Source: Canna indica (Eukaryota > Streptophyta > Magnoliopsida > Zingiberales > Cannaceae). From it: DNA of 64,000 nt. The position numbers and the translations under genes are program-made. A model generated the notes under the pieces. The model did not search any database. It was given only the letters and a program-made list of their open reading frames with translations, and had not been told where the DNA came from. Below, in pieces: positions 43,667 to 53,831 of this stretch. The DNA lies in the NCBI GenBank assembly GCA_034359265.1, contig CP136895.1:44596001-44660000 (forward strand). The letters run 5' to 3'. Within the stretch, counting starts at the first letter, position 1, and the number at the start of each line of letters is the position of its first letter.

Positions 43667-44887
43667 TGTTGGACTAAGATTTTGAACTTTGGTCTTAATC
43701 TCTGTTTTGATGATAACAAATACGGAACTAATGTTTTCATGGATAAATAGTTTCAGGTTCCAAGTCGGTTAGTGCTCGACATCCGCGATCGAAAATATCA
43801 AAGAAATCGAAAAATCAGAAGGACGTTGGTCGACGCGCTCGAATTCATCGGAAAGAATAGAGTTTAGGTTTAGGGTGTATAGATCATTTGTATTAATCCT
43901 CATCATGATGCAAAGTCCTAAAAAAACCAAACCAGTAATCCGAAACCTGAACTGAAAAAAAAGTACCGCAATGTACAAGTACTTTCTGGTCGGTCGATCG
44001 ACGATCGACCGCCAGAGGTTCTAAAGCCATAGAAGGCTTCCGGTCGACCGACCATCAGTCGGTGATCAATCAGCGATCGACCAAGCGGCGCCAACGAGCA
44101 AAAAAATGCCTGTTGGGAGTGGCTATTTTGGCTCCTTTCTTCATGACTTATAAATACAAGCCATGAGAGTCTTATTGAGGCGCAGTTGAATCTATTGAGC
44201 CATCATTTGATCCTATACTAAGCTTTCATTGAGATATTCTTTATAAACCCTTACTTTGATCCTCACATTCTTGATCGAGCCTTCATTCATTATCGATTAA
44301 TTATCTTGAGGCATCAAGAGGACTAGGGAGTTTCTTTTGCAGCTAAGTGTTTGTTGTTTTATTTATTTGCTCCATTGTCTGTGTATTATATTATATTTGA
44401 GTTTGTGTTAGACCTAGAGTGTAGGCCTTGAAATAGGGTGGTAGCCTTGGTATTTGAGGTATAAATCCACCGGTGTAAACATAGTTTACTAGGATTAGTT
44501 GTATTGTTCTTAGGGTAGAGGTGAGAGAGTACTCTCGATAGGAAGATGAGATACTTCCGGGTGTGGAAGTGCTTTCAGGTTGAGAGCGGAGACTCTCCGG
44601 TGAAAACGTCCTCATTGTAAGGAAAAAAATTAATCTAATAAATCTAGTTTGAAAATCCTAAGCGGGGGTGCATAGGTAGTGGAGTAGGCATTAGAGCCGA
44701 ACCACTATAAAAAATTATGTTTGCATTGCTTCTACTTGTGTTTGCTTAATTATTATATTTACTTTGCTTCTGCTTGCTACTCAATTTGTAAATTGCCTAA
44801 GTAAAGAAATGTTTAAAACCGAAATTAGGTTAAAGTTTAGATAACACACTATTCACACCCGCTCTAGTGTAGGCCATTTTATCAACA
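43667..44887 (+). repeat. 3' LTR of element B
   Basis: 1221 bp, TGTTGGACTAAG to TTATCAACA. U3 contains a reduced palindrome cluster (43985-44095), a CCAACGAGC/GCCTGTTGG stem (44091-44116) and TATAAAT (44149-44155) flanked by TCATGACT and AGCCATGA. The tail matches 7155-7459. Confidence 0.92.
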
Positions 44888-45137
44888 GGTCATTATTCCC
44901 GTGAGCTGCTGCACCTCTTTTATATTTCACGGGCTATGCATCTCTTGTATCACCCGACATTTCTCAGGGTTTGCCTCGATTCCTCGGTTCATAAGAATGA
45001 ACACAAGGAATTTGCCTCTATTAACTCTCAAAGCACACTTTTCAGGATTTAGTCTCATGTTGAAGCGTTTGAGCTGGCTGAAAATTTCAGTGAGGTCGTT
45101 GCAGTAATTTTTGGGCTAGTGTTTTGGCGACCATGTT
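44888..45137 (-). pseudogene. Ty3/gypsy RT fragment, Tat/Ogre-like
   Basis: On the minus strand, after NMVAKTL and a frameshift, the sequence reads LKRFNMRLNPEKCALRVNRG, then KFLVFI, NRGIEANPEKCRVIQEM and KEVQQLTGIM. RLNPEKC and RGIEANPEK followed by KEVQxLTG are typical of non-chromodomain gypsy RTs of Tat/Ogre or Athila type, distinct from D, E and J. Truncated on both sides by element B and by LTR fragment I. This was the DNA into which B inserted. Confidence 0.85.
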
Positions 45138-45627
45138 TGTTGTCCCATGGGTTGCCCCTAGGCCTCATTCTCTATTTTGACGATAACAAACATGAAACTA
45201 TCTCATTTGTGGAGTTTTGAGGTTAGGTTGATAGAACGATATGCGTGCAAACCTCGTCCGGAAAAATGCCATGAAAATGCCAAGAAAGATTCCTAGGGTT
45301 TGAATTAGAAGTTAATGTAATATGCCCCTAGGATATCAACCCAAACTTGATTGTAATAAATCCCAAGTCAAAATCCGAAGACGGAAGCCGAAAATGAACG
45401 TCGTGGCAAAAAATCAACAAATCTGAAGTATGTATTTCTGGGTTCTAGCCGATGGGCGGTCGACGGCCAATCGACCGGCCATCAGCCGGACACAGACCGG
45501 CCAAGCCCCAAATTGGGCAAAGAGCTCCGGTCGGTGGTCGGTCGATCACTCAGTCGGTCGACCGGCCCTTAGTCGACCATCGATGAGGCGGTGCCAACGG
45601 GTAGAAAAACACCCGTTGGGTGACCTG
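45138..45627 (+). repeat. Truncated copia LTR fragment I (U3 only)
   Basis: Starts TGTTGTCCCATGGGTTGCCC and shares CTATTTTGACGATAACAAACATG with the A, B and G LTRs. It has a palindrome cluster (about 45450-45590) and a perfect 9-bp stem CCAACGGGT / ACCCGTTGG (45594-45602, 45611-45619). It ends just before the TATA position, where B-like DNA begins. Confidence 0.85.
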
Positions 45628-45702
45628 CCATAAACTAGAATTTTTAAGGCAAATGCAGATTCAAGAATCAACAAAATATCATTTTTCTACGTTTTTATAT
45701 AA
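45628..45702 (-). other. B-like non-coding body N, left part
   Basis: Resembles, inverted, 42600-42720 of element B ('tagaattttt', 'gcagattcaagaat'). It continues at 62667 once the 17-kb unit is removed. Ends in TTTATATAA, the left copy of the 9-bp duplication. Confidence 0.7.
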
Positions 45703-45741
45703 GGGAAAATAACGAAAATGGTCTCTCAACTATGGCGGCTT
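45703..45741 (+). repeat. Left TIR of Mutator-like element
   Basis: Pairs in inverted orientation with 62628-62666; shared GGGAAAA end and CTCAACTATGG core. Confidence 0.72.
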
Positions 45742-46048
45742 ATTCACTTTGGTTCCAGAACTTTTTTTCCCTCACATGGGCACCTAAAGATTTTTTCGTC
45801 CACACTTTGGTCCCTGGCCCACACCCTGCCGTTAAAAAATATCTATGTGGCTAACGTTCCCACCACGTGGTATCCCATTTTAGTTGACTTTGCTTACGTG
45901 TATTTATAGGTGCCTACGTGTCATGGATCGCCACCATTAAGAGGGCTTATATATGAACAAACCCTAAATTGAAAATGCAGCTAGGTTTCTCAAAAGCAAT
46001 GGTGATCCTTGCCGATGTAGCTAGCAACAACACCTAGTGAAGTAGTGA
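45742..46048 (+). other. Subterminal region of the Mutator-like element
   Basis: No gene is identified. It contains repeated 'ctttggt(t/c)cc' phrases and a TATA-like CTTATATATGAACA near 45948. A short ORF from the ATG at 46001 follows (13 codons) and is then lost. It may be the remnant promoter and leader of a transposase or captured gene. Confidence 0.45.
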
Positions 46049-47171
46049 CACTATAACAAATACGATCATTTACCACAATCATTTTCGTGGCTAACTGTTC
46101 TACTATCGTGACTTTTGTGTTTTAGTCACGCAACAATAGTTGTTACTAACTCGTGGGTATTTATGGCGTGACAACTGATCAATAGCCACAAATATTAGTG
46201 TTCGTGGAAATAATATATAGCACTTGCCACTAATGATATTATTATTATTTATCGTATATGAGTGCGGATAATACCACATGTACAATTTAATATTAAAAAG
46301 TTTTACCTACAAAAATATCATAAATAGTACATTGTACAATAAATACTACTTACAACACGATCGTGAATATTATTGATATATTTTCATGGATAATAATGTG
46401 TTCGTGGTTGTTTATAACTTAAATTAACAATATTTTAAAAGTAGCGACGAACATGTTCGTTACTACTGTATATTAGTTTTATGAATAATAGTATTGATCG
46501 TGGGAAATGTTAAGTTTATTCCTACAATAATATTATCGCAATTGATGACACAGTATCAATGAACATTTCATGGTAATTAAGAATTTTATTCTAAATAATA
46601 ATAGAGCATTTATCATGATAATTTTGTCTATTACTTGTATGCTTTTTCGACAAATTAAATCATGGAAAATTAAAGAAGCATTAACAATCACAATTCGTGG
46701 TTAATGATGGATATTCTATTGTCGCAACCACAATAAAACTAAAATATAATGCTACTTCATATGTCATTTCGTAGAAACTCAAATAAAAATGTAGTCTCAT
46801 AAGTAACAATTATCGATTCCTTTTCAAGAAGAAAACATCGAAAGAGCATGATTGACAAAATATTCCGAATATCATAAGAGTTGCTAAAAGTTCTAAGAAA
46901 TAATCGATATGCCTAAAACAAATTTCTCACACCAACAAAAGATCCTAATATGTCATCTGCCGTCATTAACTCTTCTTGCACCTATCTCACCAAAATGATC
47001 AAGTAGAAAGAAGTTGCACCATTACATGTTAACATCTAAGTAAACAAATCAAATGTGTATTCCTATCATAATATGATATAATATTATAGTACAAAATATA
47101 GAAATCTATATATTACTTCAGTCTTAAAGTTCATAGTAGAAACTTATAGTTATATACCTGAGCTACCTAAC
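46049..47171. mobile_element. CACTA-1 transposon, left end only
   Basis: Starts CACTATAACAAATACGAT, close to the CACTA consensus end. It is followed by about 700 bp of subterminal DNA with recurring 'ttcgtgg', 'gtcacg' and 'ccacga'-type words on both strands. No ORF. It is truncated on the right where CACTA-2 starts. Low certainty because only one end is present. Confidence 0.55.
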
Positions 47172-48366
47172 ACTACTAGAATTGTCGTCATCATCGACGG
47201 TTCAAGTCGTGGATGAACCGTCGGTTACAACTATCACGGACGATGTTAGCCGTACCAAAATACCGTCACTAATGTGCGCGTCTCAGATAAGTTGTGACGG
47301 CCTCTTCCAACCGTCACAACTAATCATCAGTGACAGCCGCAGGCGCTGTCACTGATTTAAACACATCAATGACGATTGTAGACGACTGTCATTGATACAA
47401 ACACATTAGCCACGACCTCGGGCCTTCAGTGATACTATTAGCAACCGTGATATTTGGTACTGCCCAAGCCATCAACCATTTACGATAAGCTTTCAGCCAC
47501 GGCTTAGTGATGGTCGACCGTGGGTAAGCTATGGCTGAAGGTATATCATGTAATTGAAAAAATAAATTTTTTGTAAATTCCTATATACAATGATATTTAT
47601 AGATTATAATCTATTTTCAATCACAGATTACAACTAGAAAATATCATACACATGCATTTAAAATCAAACATATAAGTTTTACAAAAATATCATCAATCTA
47701 AGCCTCAAACCAGAGGTAAACAATTATCAAAATATAATATATATACAACCATAAGAATATAAACAACTATCAGTATACAAACAAGTATCAAAATATAAAT
47801 AAAATACAATAAACCAAAATCTCACGGTTGCGGTGGAGGCGACAGCGACTAGGTCGGGAGCATCGACTGGGTCGAGGAGGACGACGACTGTAATATCATC
47901 AGTAGAAGGCCAAAGTGAGACACAATCTGAGTGAGGACTGTCTGCATGTTTTGCATTGTCTATCTCAACTCTTCATTCGTCCATCTCTGCTCCTCCATCG
48001 CCAGCCTCTGCTCCTCCATCACCTGTCTCTACTGGGTGAGCTCCGACTCCAAGGCCGCTATCCAGCTCTGGTCCTGTACCCGGGATGTCGAGGGCCGCTC
48101 ACCCACAGCGAGAGGGGTTGATGCCCCAAGTAGCCCGATCACGATGCGTGTATGGCCACTGTCTGCAAAGCCTTAAACACGGCTATGCTCCCAACCGCGG
48201 CCTCCACCCAAGCTACTGCGTCAAACTCCTTCGGTGTGCCTCCATGCTCAATCACAATCCTCGTGTATGTTTCCTACACATGTTTATATTTTAAATATAT
48301 ATAATCTATAAATAAATATTGTGTAAATCAAATAGACATAAATACTTACCAATATGATCGAGGCTC
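47172..48366 (-). mobile_element. CACTA-2 transposon, left part (continues at 56583)
   Basis: Begins CACTACTAGAATTGTCGTC; subterminal repeats of GTGACGG/CCGTCAC type run to about 47545. An AT-rich stretch follows (47545-47820, no gene), then the 3' end of a minus-strand ORF. It is interrupted at CTC (48364-48366) by CACTA-3; the coding sequence resumes at 56583 and is cut again at 56690 by gypsy J. Confidence 0.75.
47821..48270 (-). pseudogene. CACTA-2 TNPA-like (Ptta/En/Spm) protein C-terminus, broken
   Basis: Minus-strand reading gives RVQDQSWIAALESELTQ, then the repeated MEEQRLAMEEQRWTNEELR, MQNMQTVLTQI and a Ser/Pro-rich tail (QSSSSSTQS, SPPPQP). Such Glu/Gln-rich coiled-coil tails end the second ORF of plant CACTA elements. 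Stops interrupt it at about 48030, 47968 and 47855. Upstream residues near 48130-48240 resemble the conserved region around IHEDCD/FGHTRIVIG. The role in other elements is end binding. Confidence 0.65.
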
Positions 48367-48842
48367 CACTACCACATTTAAGGCTTTCTATAGCATTTAA
48401 CGATAGCGTTCTACCAAAACACTATCGTTAACTGTGGCTAAAATTTCAGCGCGCGGCAAAGTTCCTCCTTTTTTTTCCGTCTACATGAAAAAAGCCCGCT
48501 CCCTTATTTTTTCCTTCAACCAACAAAACTCTCAACCCGCGTCCCCCTTCTTTTCCTCTTTTCCTCTGGTGACAAAACCCTCAACCCGATTGCCGCCGAG
48601 AGTCCACGCCTCGTCTCTCCTGCTCGTCGAGAGTCCACGCCCTGGTGCTCTGCTACCAACTCCTCCCTGCTCTAGTAAAACAATTTATTCGTCTTCATCT
48701 CCCTGCTCAACTATATCAACACCAATTTGAGTTTTTTTTTGGGGTTTCCCGATTTCTTTTTACTTGGTTGTGACCACCACCACAGGAGCAATCACTAAAC
48801 CCCTACCCCAAATGATCCGTGAGAGGGAGGAGTTTGTCGATG

Positions 48843-48945
48843 ATGGAGAAGAGGGTCGTAATGATCTTCATAGCCGTGGGCTTCCTCGGCCTCCTCTCCG
48901 TCGCTCGCCTTCATCGCGAAGGCCACAAGGATCAAGCTCTTCCTC
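48843..48945 (+). pseudogene. Captured DUF1218 (MWL-like) gene fragment
   Basis: ATG at 48843 gives MEKRVVMIFIAVGFLGLLSV, which matches the first transmembrane segment of plant DUF1218 membrane proteins (lignin-modifying MWL group). After a small frameshift near 48900 the family continuation AFIAKATRIKLF can be read. Everything downstream of this first segment is missing. The 5' flank (48425-48840) is C/T-rich leader-like sequence with an incidental 98-codon ORF. Identification is from memory of the family and is short, hence moderate confidence. Confidence 0.6.
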
Positions 48946-49227
48946 TAACCCTGGCACCTACAGATCTTCCCCTAACTCTCGCACCTGCAGATCTTGGTTA
49001 GCGAGCAGTACCAACAAATAATCAAGACCTTGGCGAGTCTGCTCGACAAACAGAACCAGTCATTGAACAATTTTTCCTTACTCCCAGTCTACGGTCAAAT
49101 GCTGACCTCGAACAATAGGTTCTTAATAAACTTCTATATTTTTCAATCTTAATCTAGAATCATAATGTAATGGTAGTTTCTCATAAGTTGTTTTCCTATT
49201 ATACTCATTATTTCTTATTATATATAG

Positions 49228-50834
49228 ATGTATATATTGCGGAGGGTTTCAATGGTTGTTATTCGTGCTACGCTAAATCTGCAGCATGGTGGAGCTAAGG
49301 ACTTTTATATATGCTCACTCTCTTCCAGGTTAGTCTGATGCTTCTTATTATCAATTTCATCACGAGCATTTTCATCTTTTCAAAAATAAAAAAAGATTGT
49401 TGGAAGTTTACAGAGGAGTAAACGAGCTTTATACATTTACTGTGTATTCTTTGTTGGAAAGTTTTCTGAAATCAACATTACCGACTTATCCAATTTTTGT
49501 AGGACTATTGTTTATAAAGGTCAACTGAAGCCTGGGCAACTGAAGAACTATTATTTAGCTGATCTTGGCGATGAAAGGTTTACAAGTTACATGGCCCTGG
49601 TAAATATAACCTTATTCGACCTTCTTCTTCACGTACAATCTCTTCACAACAGACTGCAAGAGAAGACTCTGGCAGAGGAACTTTCTTAAGGTCAATGAGG
49701 TTTTGAGGCATTAAACTTTAATTATATCTCATACTCTTCTGAATTCAGTACTACTTCAATTTGAGTATTGAATAACTTGAGTCGATAACTTAGTAAACCA
49801 TGTTGCAGAATCATGATGCAGTGCTCCCCAAGGTCAATGGGATAAGAGTTCCAATTTGGAGGAATGATATTGGTGAAGGTAGCTTAGGTTCATGTGTTAT
49901 TTTGTATTGGCATTGAAGATCAAACAGAACATTTAGTGCTTTTAAGCACATCAATACAAGTTATATGGCAATTTTTAGTGAGACCCAAAAGTACAAGTTT
50001 AGATATGTTCGGTTTTAGATCACTGAGAAATATTGTTCATGTGCAGGTTCACTCTCGTTTCTCCACGAACACTTTTCCTAGTTGGGATCATGCACAATGG
50101 AGAAATCAATACATTAAGAGGAAATGTTAATTGGTATGTTTTGAAGATTGTGGGTTATGGTGTTTACATGTTACTTCATTGTACACTAAAAAGAAAATAA
50201 AATTTAGATTGTCATTTAAAAAAAATTATGTGCTCTATAGGATGAAGGCTCGAGAAGGTATTGAAGTGTAAGGAACTAGGCTTGTCTAAGAATGAGATGA
50301 AGAAGCTTCTGCCTATTGTTGATGCTAGCTCATCTGATTCAGGTAAGATATAGTTTTGTATCTATTCTCTATCCACCTATTTTATAATATGCTCATTTAA
50401 ATGTTTGTAAAGTTTCTTCTCTGCGTAGTGTGCTTTGCTTACCAGACACATACCTGTATATGTATATAAGCTTGATCTGAATTAATTTGAATATCATTAG
50501 GGGCATTTGATGGTGTTCTTGAGCTTCTAGTTCGTGCTGGGAGAAGTCTTCCTGAAGCTGTTATGATGATGATACTTGAGGCTTGGCAGAATGACAAGAA
50601 CATGGATCCTGGTAGAAGAGCTCTATATGAATATTTCTCAATCATGGAGCCCTGGGATGGACCTGCTCTTATATCTTGTGAGATCCTATACTGATGCCTT
50701 TAGAATAATACTCCACCTAGGACATTAGCTCTGAAGATGCCTGCTTATTTTTTTGTTATAGTTACTGACGATCGGTATGTTGGAGCAACATTGGACCGCA
50801 ATGGTCTAAGACCTAGTTGCTTTTACATCACACA
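49228..50834 (+). pseudogene. GLT1: Captured NADH-glutamate synthase fragment, six exons with introns
   Basis: NADH-GOGAT converts glutamine plus 2-oxoglutarate to glutamate in plastids. Exons with AG/GT borders: 49228-49328 ([29 protein letters not shown]), 49503-49599 ([20 protein letters not shown]), 50047-50133 (VHSRFSTNTFPSWDHAQ then NGEINTLRGNVNW), 50241-50342 ([20 protein letters not shown]), 50501-50677 ([30 protein letters not shown]) and 50762-50834 ([17 protein letters not shown]). These lie in the glutaminase/amidotransferase region. Exon 3 lacks about 23 bp between GCACA repeats and exon 4 lacks 2 bp, so frames are lost. The N-terminus and the large synthase part are absent. Intron retention means capture at DNA level. 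Confidence 0.85.
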
Positions 50835-51774
50835 TAATGTTTTGTTATACTTGTTACATATATGTAGACAAGTGATAATGTTTTGTGCTTGAAAAGAATA
50901 TTTCAGTTCTTCCTAATTGTTCTATGTTTGCAATCATTTGTTATTTTCTGTTATGTTACAAAAAAGTTATACGAGATCTGGCGCATGGAGGGCGGGACAC
51001 TAAATGTGTTAAGCTAAAACTAGAAATTAAAGTCAGGTAAGATTCATTTTATTCTTTGAATATCAACTCAACTTATCAAAAGTTTGACTAATATTTTCTA
51101 AAGTTTGTTATAAGCTTCTCATTTAAAATGATACGTCATCTTTGTTCTAAATTTTAGCAGATTTTGAGGAATAATGCTGATTTACAACAGCAACTAATTA
51201 AAAAAAATTTCTCCCGTTGTTTATGTTTTATCTACCTTATCTATTTTGCAGAACTTGTTTATATCTAACTTGGGTTAATCACAAGTTAAACTGAGCATAC
51301 CAATTTTCATTTTTTGCAAGGTTGTCTAGGTTCTCAACTTTTACTGTCAGTTTGGAATTTGTCATCTTTATTGTCTTGATGTTCCCTCTTTATATTCTTT
51401 TTTAAATAACATAAAAACTATTAGATTGTTATTTTTCCAATTCCTCTTCCCAATGTTCTTTAGTCAATTATTCATTATCTAAGTTGGTAGTGTATATTTA
51501 ACATAGTGCTTGCCTATTTAAAATTGAGAAAAACAGCAACATATGGAATTGTTCTCCAAAAGACTTGGAAATATATATATTTCATTTCCTTTCTTTACTA
51601 CCCAAATCATGCTTGACAATTGACATTACTTTTGTTCCTTGTCCTGTTGTTTTTTCCATATAAAGATAGCAAGACTAGGTTAACAAATATTACCCTGTTG
51701 CGGTAAATTTTCTTGACTCCACTGCTTTTGTTTAATACTGGTTTTGGTATGTCTATCAATTTATCTTCATATAG
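50835..51774 (+). other. CACTA-3 interior without recognised gene
   Basis: Intron-like AT-rich sequence. A stretch near 50969-51036 (VIRDLAHGGRDTKC) followed by GTAAG could be another exon but is unidentified. Nothing else is seen. Confidence 0.4.
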
Positions 51775-51876
51775 ATTGCTGCCAATGGCACATTGATGGA
51801 AATGGTAGCTACTGATTGGCTAAAATCTGATAAGCAAGAGGATGAACTTGGTGGTCGCCCAGGGGGCATCGTACAG
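51775..51876 (+). pseudogene. Captured exon resembling EDR2-like C-terminal domain (DUF1336)
   Basis: A 102-bp open exon with AG before and GT after encodes NGTLMEMVATDWLKSDK and GGRPGGIVQ. The pattern LMxxVAxDWxKxDKxxDxxxxRxGxxxQ fits the conserved stretch of EDR2-type lipid-binding proteins (plant START/DUF1336). Only this one exon is recognisable. It lies 0.9 kb after the last glutamate synthase exon and in the same orientation. The match is from memory over 34 residues, so it is tentative. Confidence 0.5.
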
Positions 51877-53460
51877 GTGATTGAATATTTCTATACGACT
51901 TACAAGAGATGATGGTTCATACATAGACTTACAAGGTTGGGTAAGAAAGCATGCTTGATGGGTAGAGTTGAATTCTTACATATTGTTAGTAACATATATT
52001 AGTTTTGCAGCATTCAATCAATTATGATCAGTCCCACATCACTTATGATTAGTATTTTCGTACCACCTCTAATTTGTGAGTAACTTTTTTTCTAGTATAG
52101 TCTGCATTAGCAAGAGCCATGTGTACTTGGACTCCCAAGTGGTTTCGTGCCAAGGGTATAATAGAATATGTAATCAAATACAACTACTTATGCCTGCGCC
52201 ATGATATATGCATGACTTAAAAAAAGTAGCTTGATCTGAGTGAACACCTCCATGAAACTACTTTGTTGATTTGAGTGAACATCTCTATCCTTTGCCTACT
52301 CCATGATACTATTTTGTTGATTTGAGTGAACATCTCCACTTATGCCTGCGCCATGATACTATTTTGTTGATTTGAGTGAACATCTCCATCCTTCGCCTCT
52401 TTAAACAATCGTAAGCCTAGACCTAAATCTAATGCACTCTTTAGTCAAAAGAAAATTAAAGTAATATGTCATTTAAGTTCAAATAACCAAGCATGGCATA
52501 AATATTATAACTTGCTGAGATTTCTTGTCTATCATGCATGAATTGTTTTTTTTTGCTTTTTAACAGTTCTATGAATTAGAGTTTGCATACTTGACAATAT
52601 GCAATTTTTAAGTTTGAATTTGATTCGTGTCTACCAAGTGCTTTACTATAGCTGATATTTAAATCTTTTCTCAATTAAAAGCTTTGCTTTGTTGGCTCTT
52701 AAATGATTTCTATTATAAATTTTTTTGACCCAACTTATAGGAAATGCTGATACAAACTACTGATACAAACTACACGCAGCTAAGGTTTGGGAATATAATA
52801 ATCCAAGTTTGGCTTATGTTTATTATTGTTTTTTGAACAGATAATGTGAATAATTTAGCTTTGAAAGCCTGGAAATATGTGCTTGCCATTTTTCTCCGAA
52901 GTTTGATTGCTTAGTCAATCTTAGGTGTGATAGCCTAGATTTGGAAAACATATTTAGCTTTGAAAGCCTTGAAAGATGTGATCACTTAGGAAACCATTGG
53001 ATAGTTTCATCACACTAAATGAAAAGGAAAAATTAGTAGTTGATCACATTGACTTATTTGACATCAGAGAGATCTAGTGTGATCATAAATTGCAATACTA
53101 GCTTGGACTAATTTTCTAGTGTGATCATAAATTTTTTTGTCATCAATTTTTATTGTCTTGTCTAAGTTCTTTTTTTCACAAAACACTTTCATGAAGCATC
53201 ACAATAAGATCTATATGGTTGCATCTATTTGATTGTGTCCATATGAGTGTGGAAAGGTTTACCTTAGAACTATAGAGTAAAGGAGCATTTTATTTTCATG
53301 TATTCCTCTTTGGAAACTCATGAATTATTTTTTTGCTACCATAATATGCTGCCAAAGTATGTTGCTGTCATGGAATAAGATCTATAATTCATAATATGCT
53401 GCCAAAGTATGTTGATATGAAGCCAAAGTATGTTGATATAATTCATCTTTTATTCTCCAG
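51877..53460 (+). other. CACTA-3 interior, AT-rich, with minisatellite
   Basis: No gene seen. It includes the tandem repeat at 52186-52400 and smaller duplications: 'tttagctttgaaagcct' near 52856 and 52950, and 'aatatgctgccaaagtatgttg' near 53343 and 53393. Confidence 0.5.
52186..52400 (+). repeat. Minisatellite, about 50-bp unit
   Basis: The phrase GTTGATTTGAGTGAACATCTC recurs at 52265, 52316 and 52366 (spacing 51 and 50 bp), with a diverged copy at about 52229. Units also share 'ccatgatact'. Confidence 0.85.
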
Positions 53461-53685
53461 CAAGGGAGACTTTCTCAAGCTGAAATATCTATGAAGAAAC
53501 TCTATGGCAAAGAAAAAGTTGTTGAAGTTATGCATGGCTTAGGAGCATGCTGGTCAAGGTTCAATTGGAACTTGATGCTAGTTGGAAGATTTCAATTGGT
53601 CAAGGGTCAGATATCTGGAAACTTTGTTAGAAGATTTCATGACTATAACAAGCTAGCTACTTTTGTTTTAGAGGACAAAACTTAA
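53461..53685 (+). other. Terminal exon-like ORF of unknown origin in CACTA-3
   Basis: Open from an AG border (CCAG at 53457-53460) to a TAA at 53683: QGRLSQAEISMKKLYGKEK and later GLGACWSRFNWNLMLVGRF. I do not recognise the family. It could be the last exon of a captured gene or the element's own sequence. It is followed by an AT-rich tail and then solo LTR K. Confidence 0.35.
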
Positions 53686-53831
53686 TCTACTTTCTTTTTA
53701 TTATTAGAATACAATATTGATCTATGTTTAAGTTTATTAGTTGATATTTTACTAAGTTTGGATTAATGTTATGTTTTAGTAGTTTGGATTTATGTAATGT
53801 ACCCTTGATTTAATATAAAAATGTTCTTTAA

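Larger units (their letters stand above)
7155..44887 (+). mobile_element. Copia-like element B, pol-less, host of nest 1 (interrupted by A and C)
   Basis: The LTR tail at 7155-7459 matches the end of the LTR at 43667-44887. A primer site and gag follow on the left; a long non-coding body and polypurine tract precede the 3' LTR on the right. The two halves are separated by element C (9183-41160). I find no protease, integrase, RT or RNase H in the 1.7 kb plus 2.5 kb that belong to B, so B looks non-autonomous. The left start lies beyond the window because A is inserted in the 5' LTR. Confidence 0.85.

Noticed and set aside
48434..48730. 98-codon ORF at the start of CACTA-3
   Set aside because: Ser/Pro-rich translation of a C/T-rich leader with no family resemblance; more likely the untranslated leader of the DUF1218 fragment.
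49228..53685. A functional NADH-glutamate synthase gene
   Set aside because: Only six internal exons are present, two with frameshifts; N-terminus and most of the enzyme are missing, and later exons belong to other genes.
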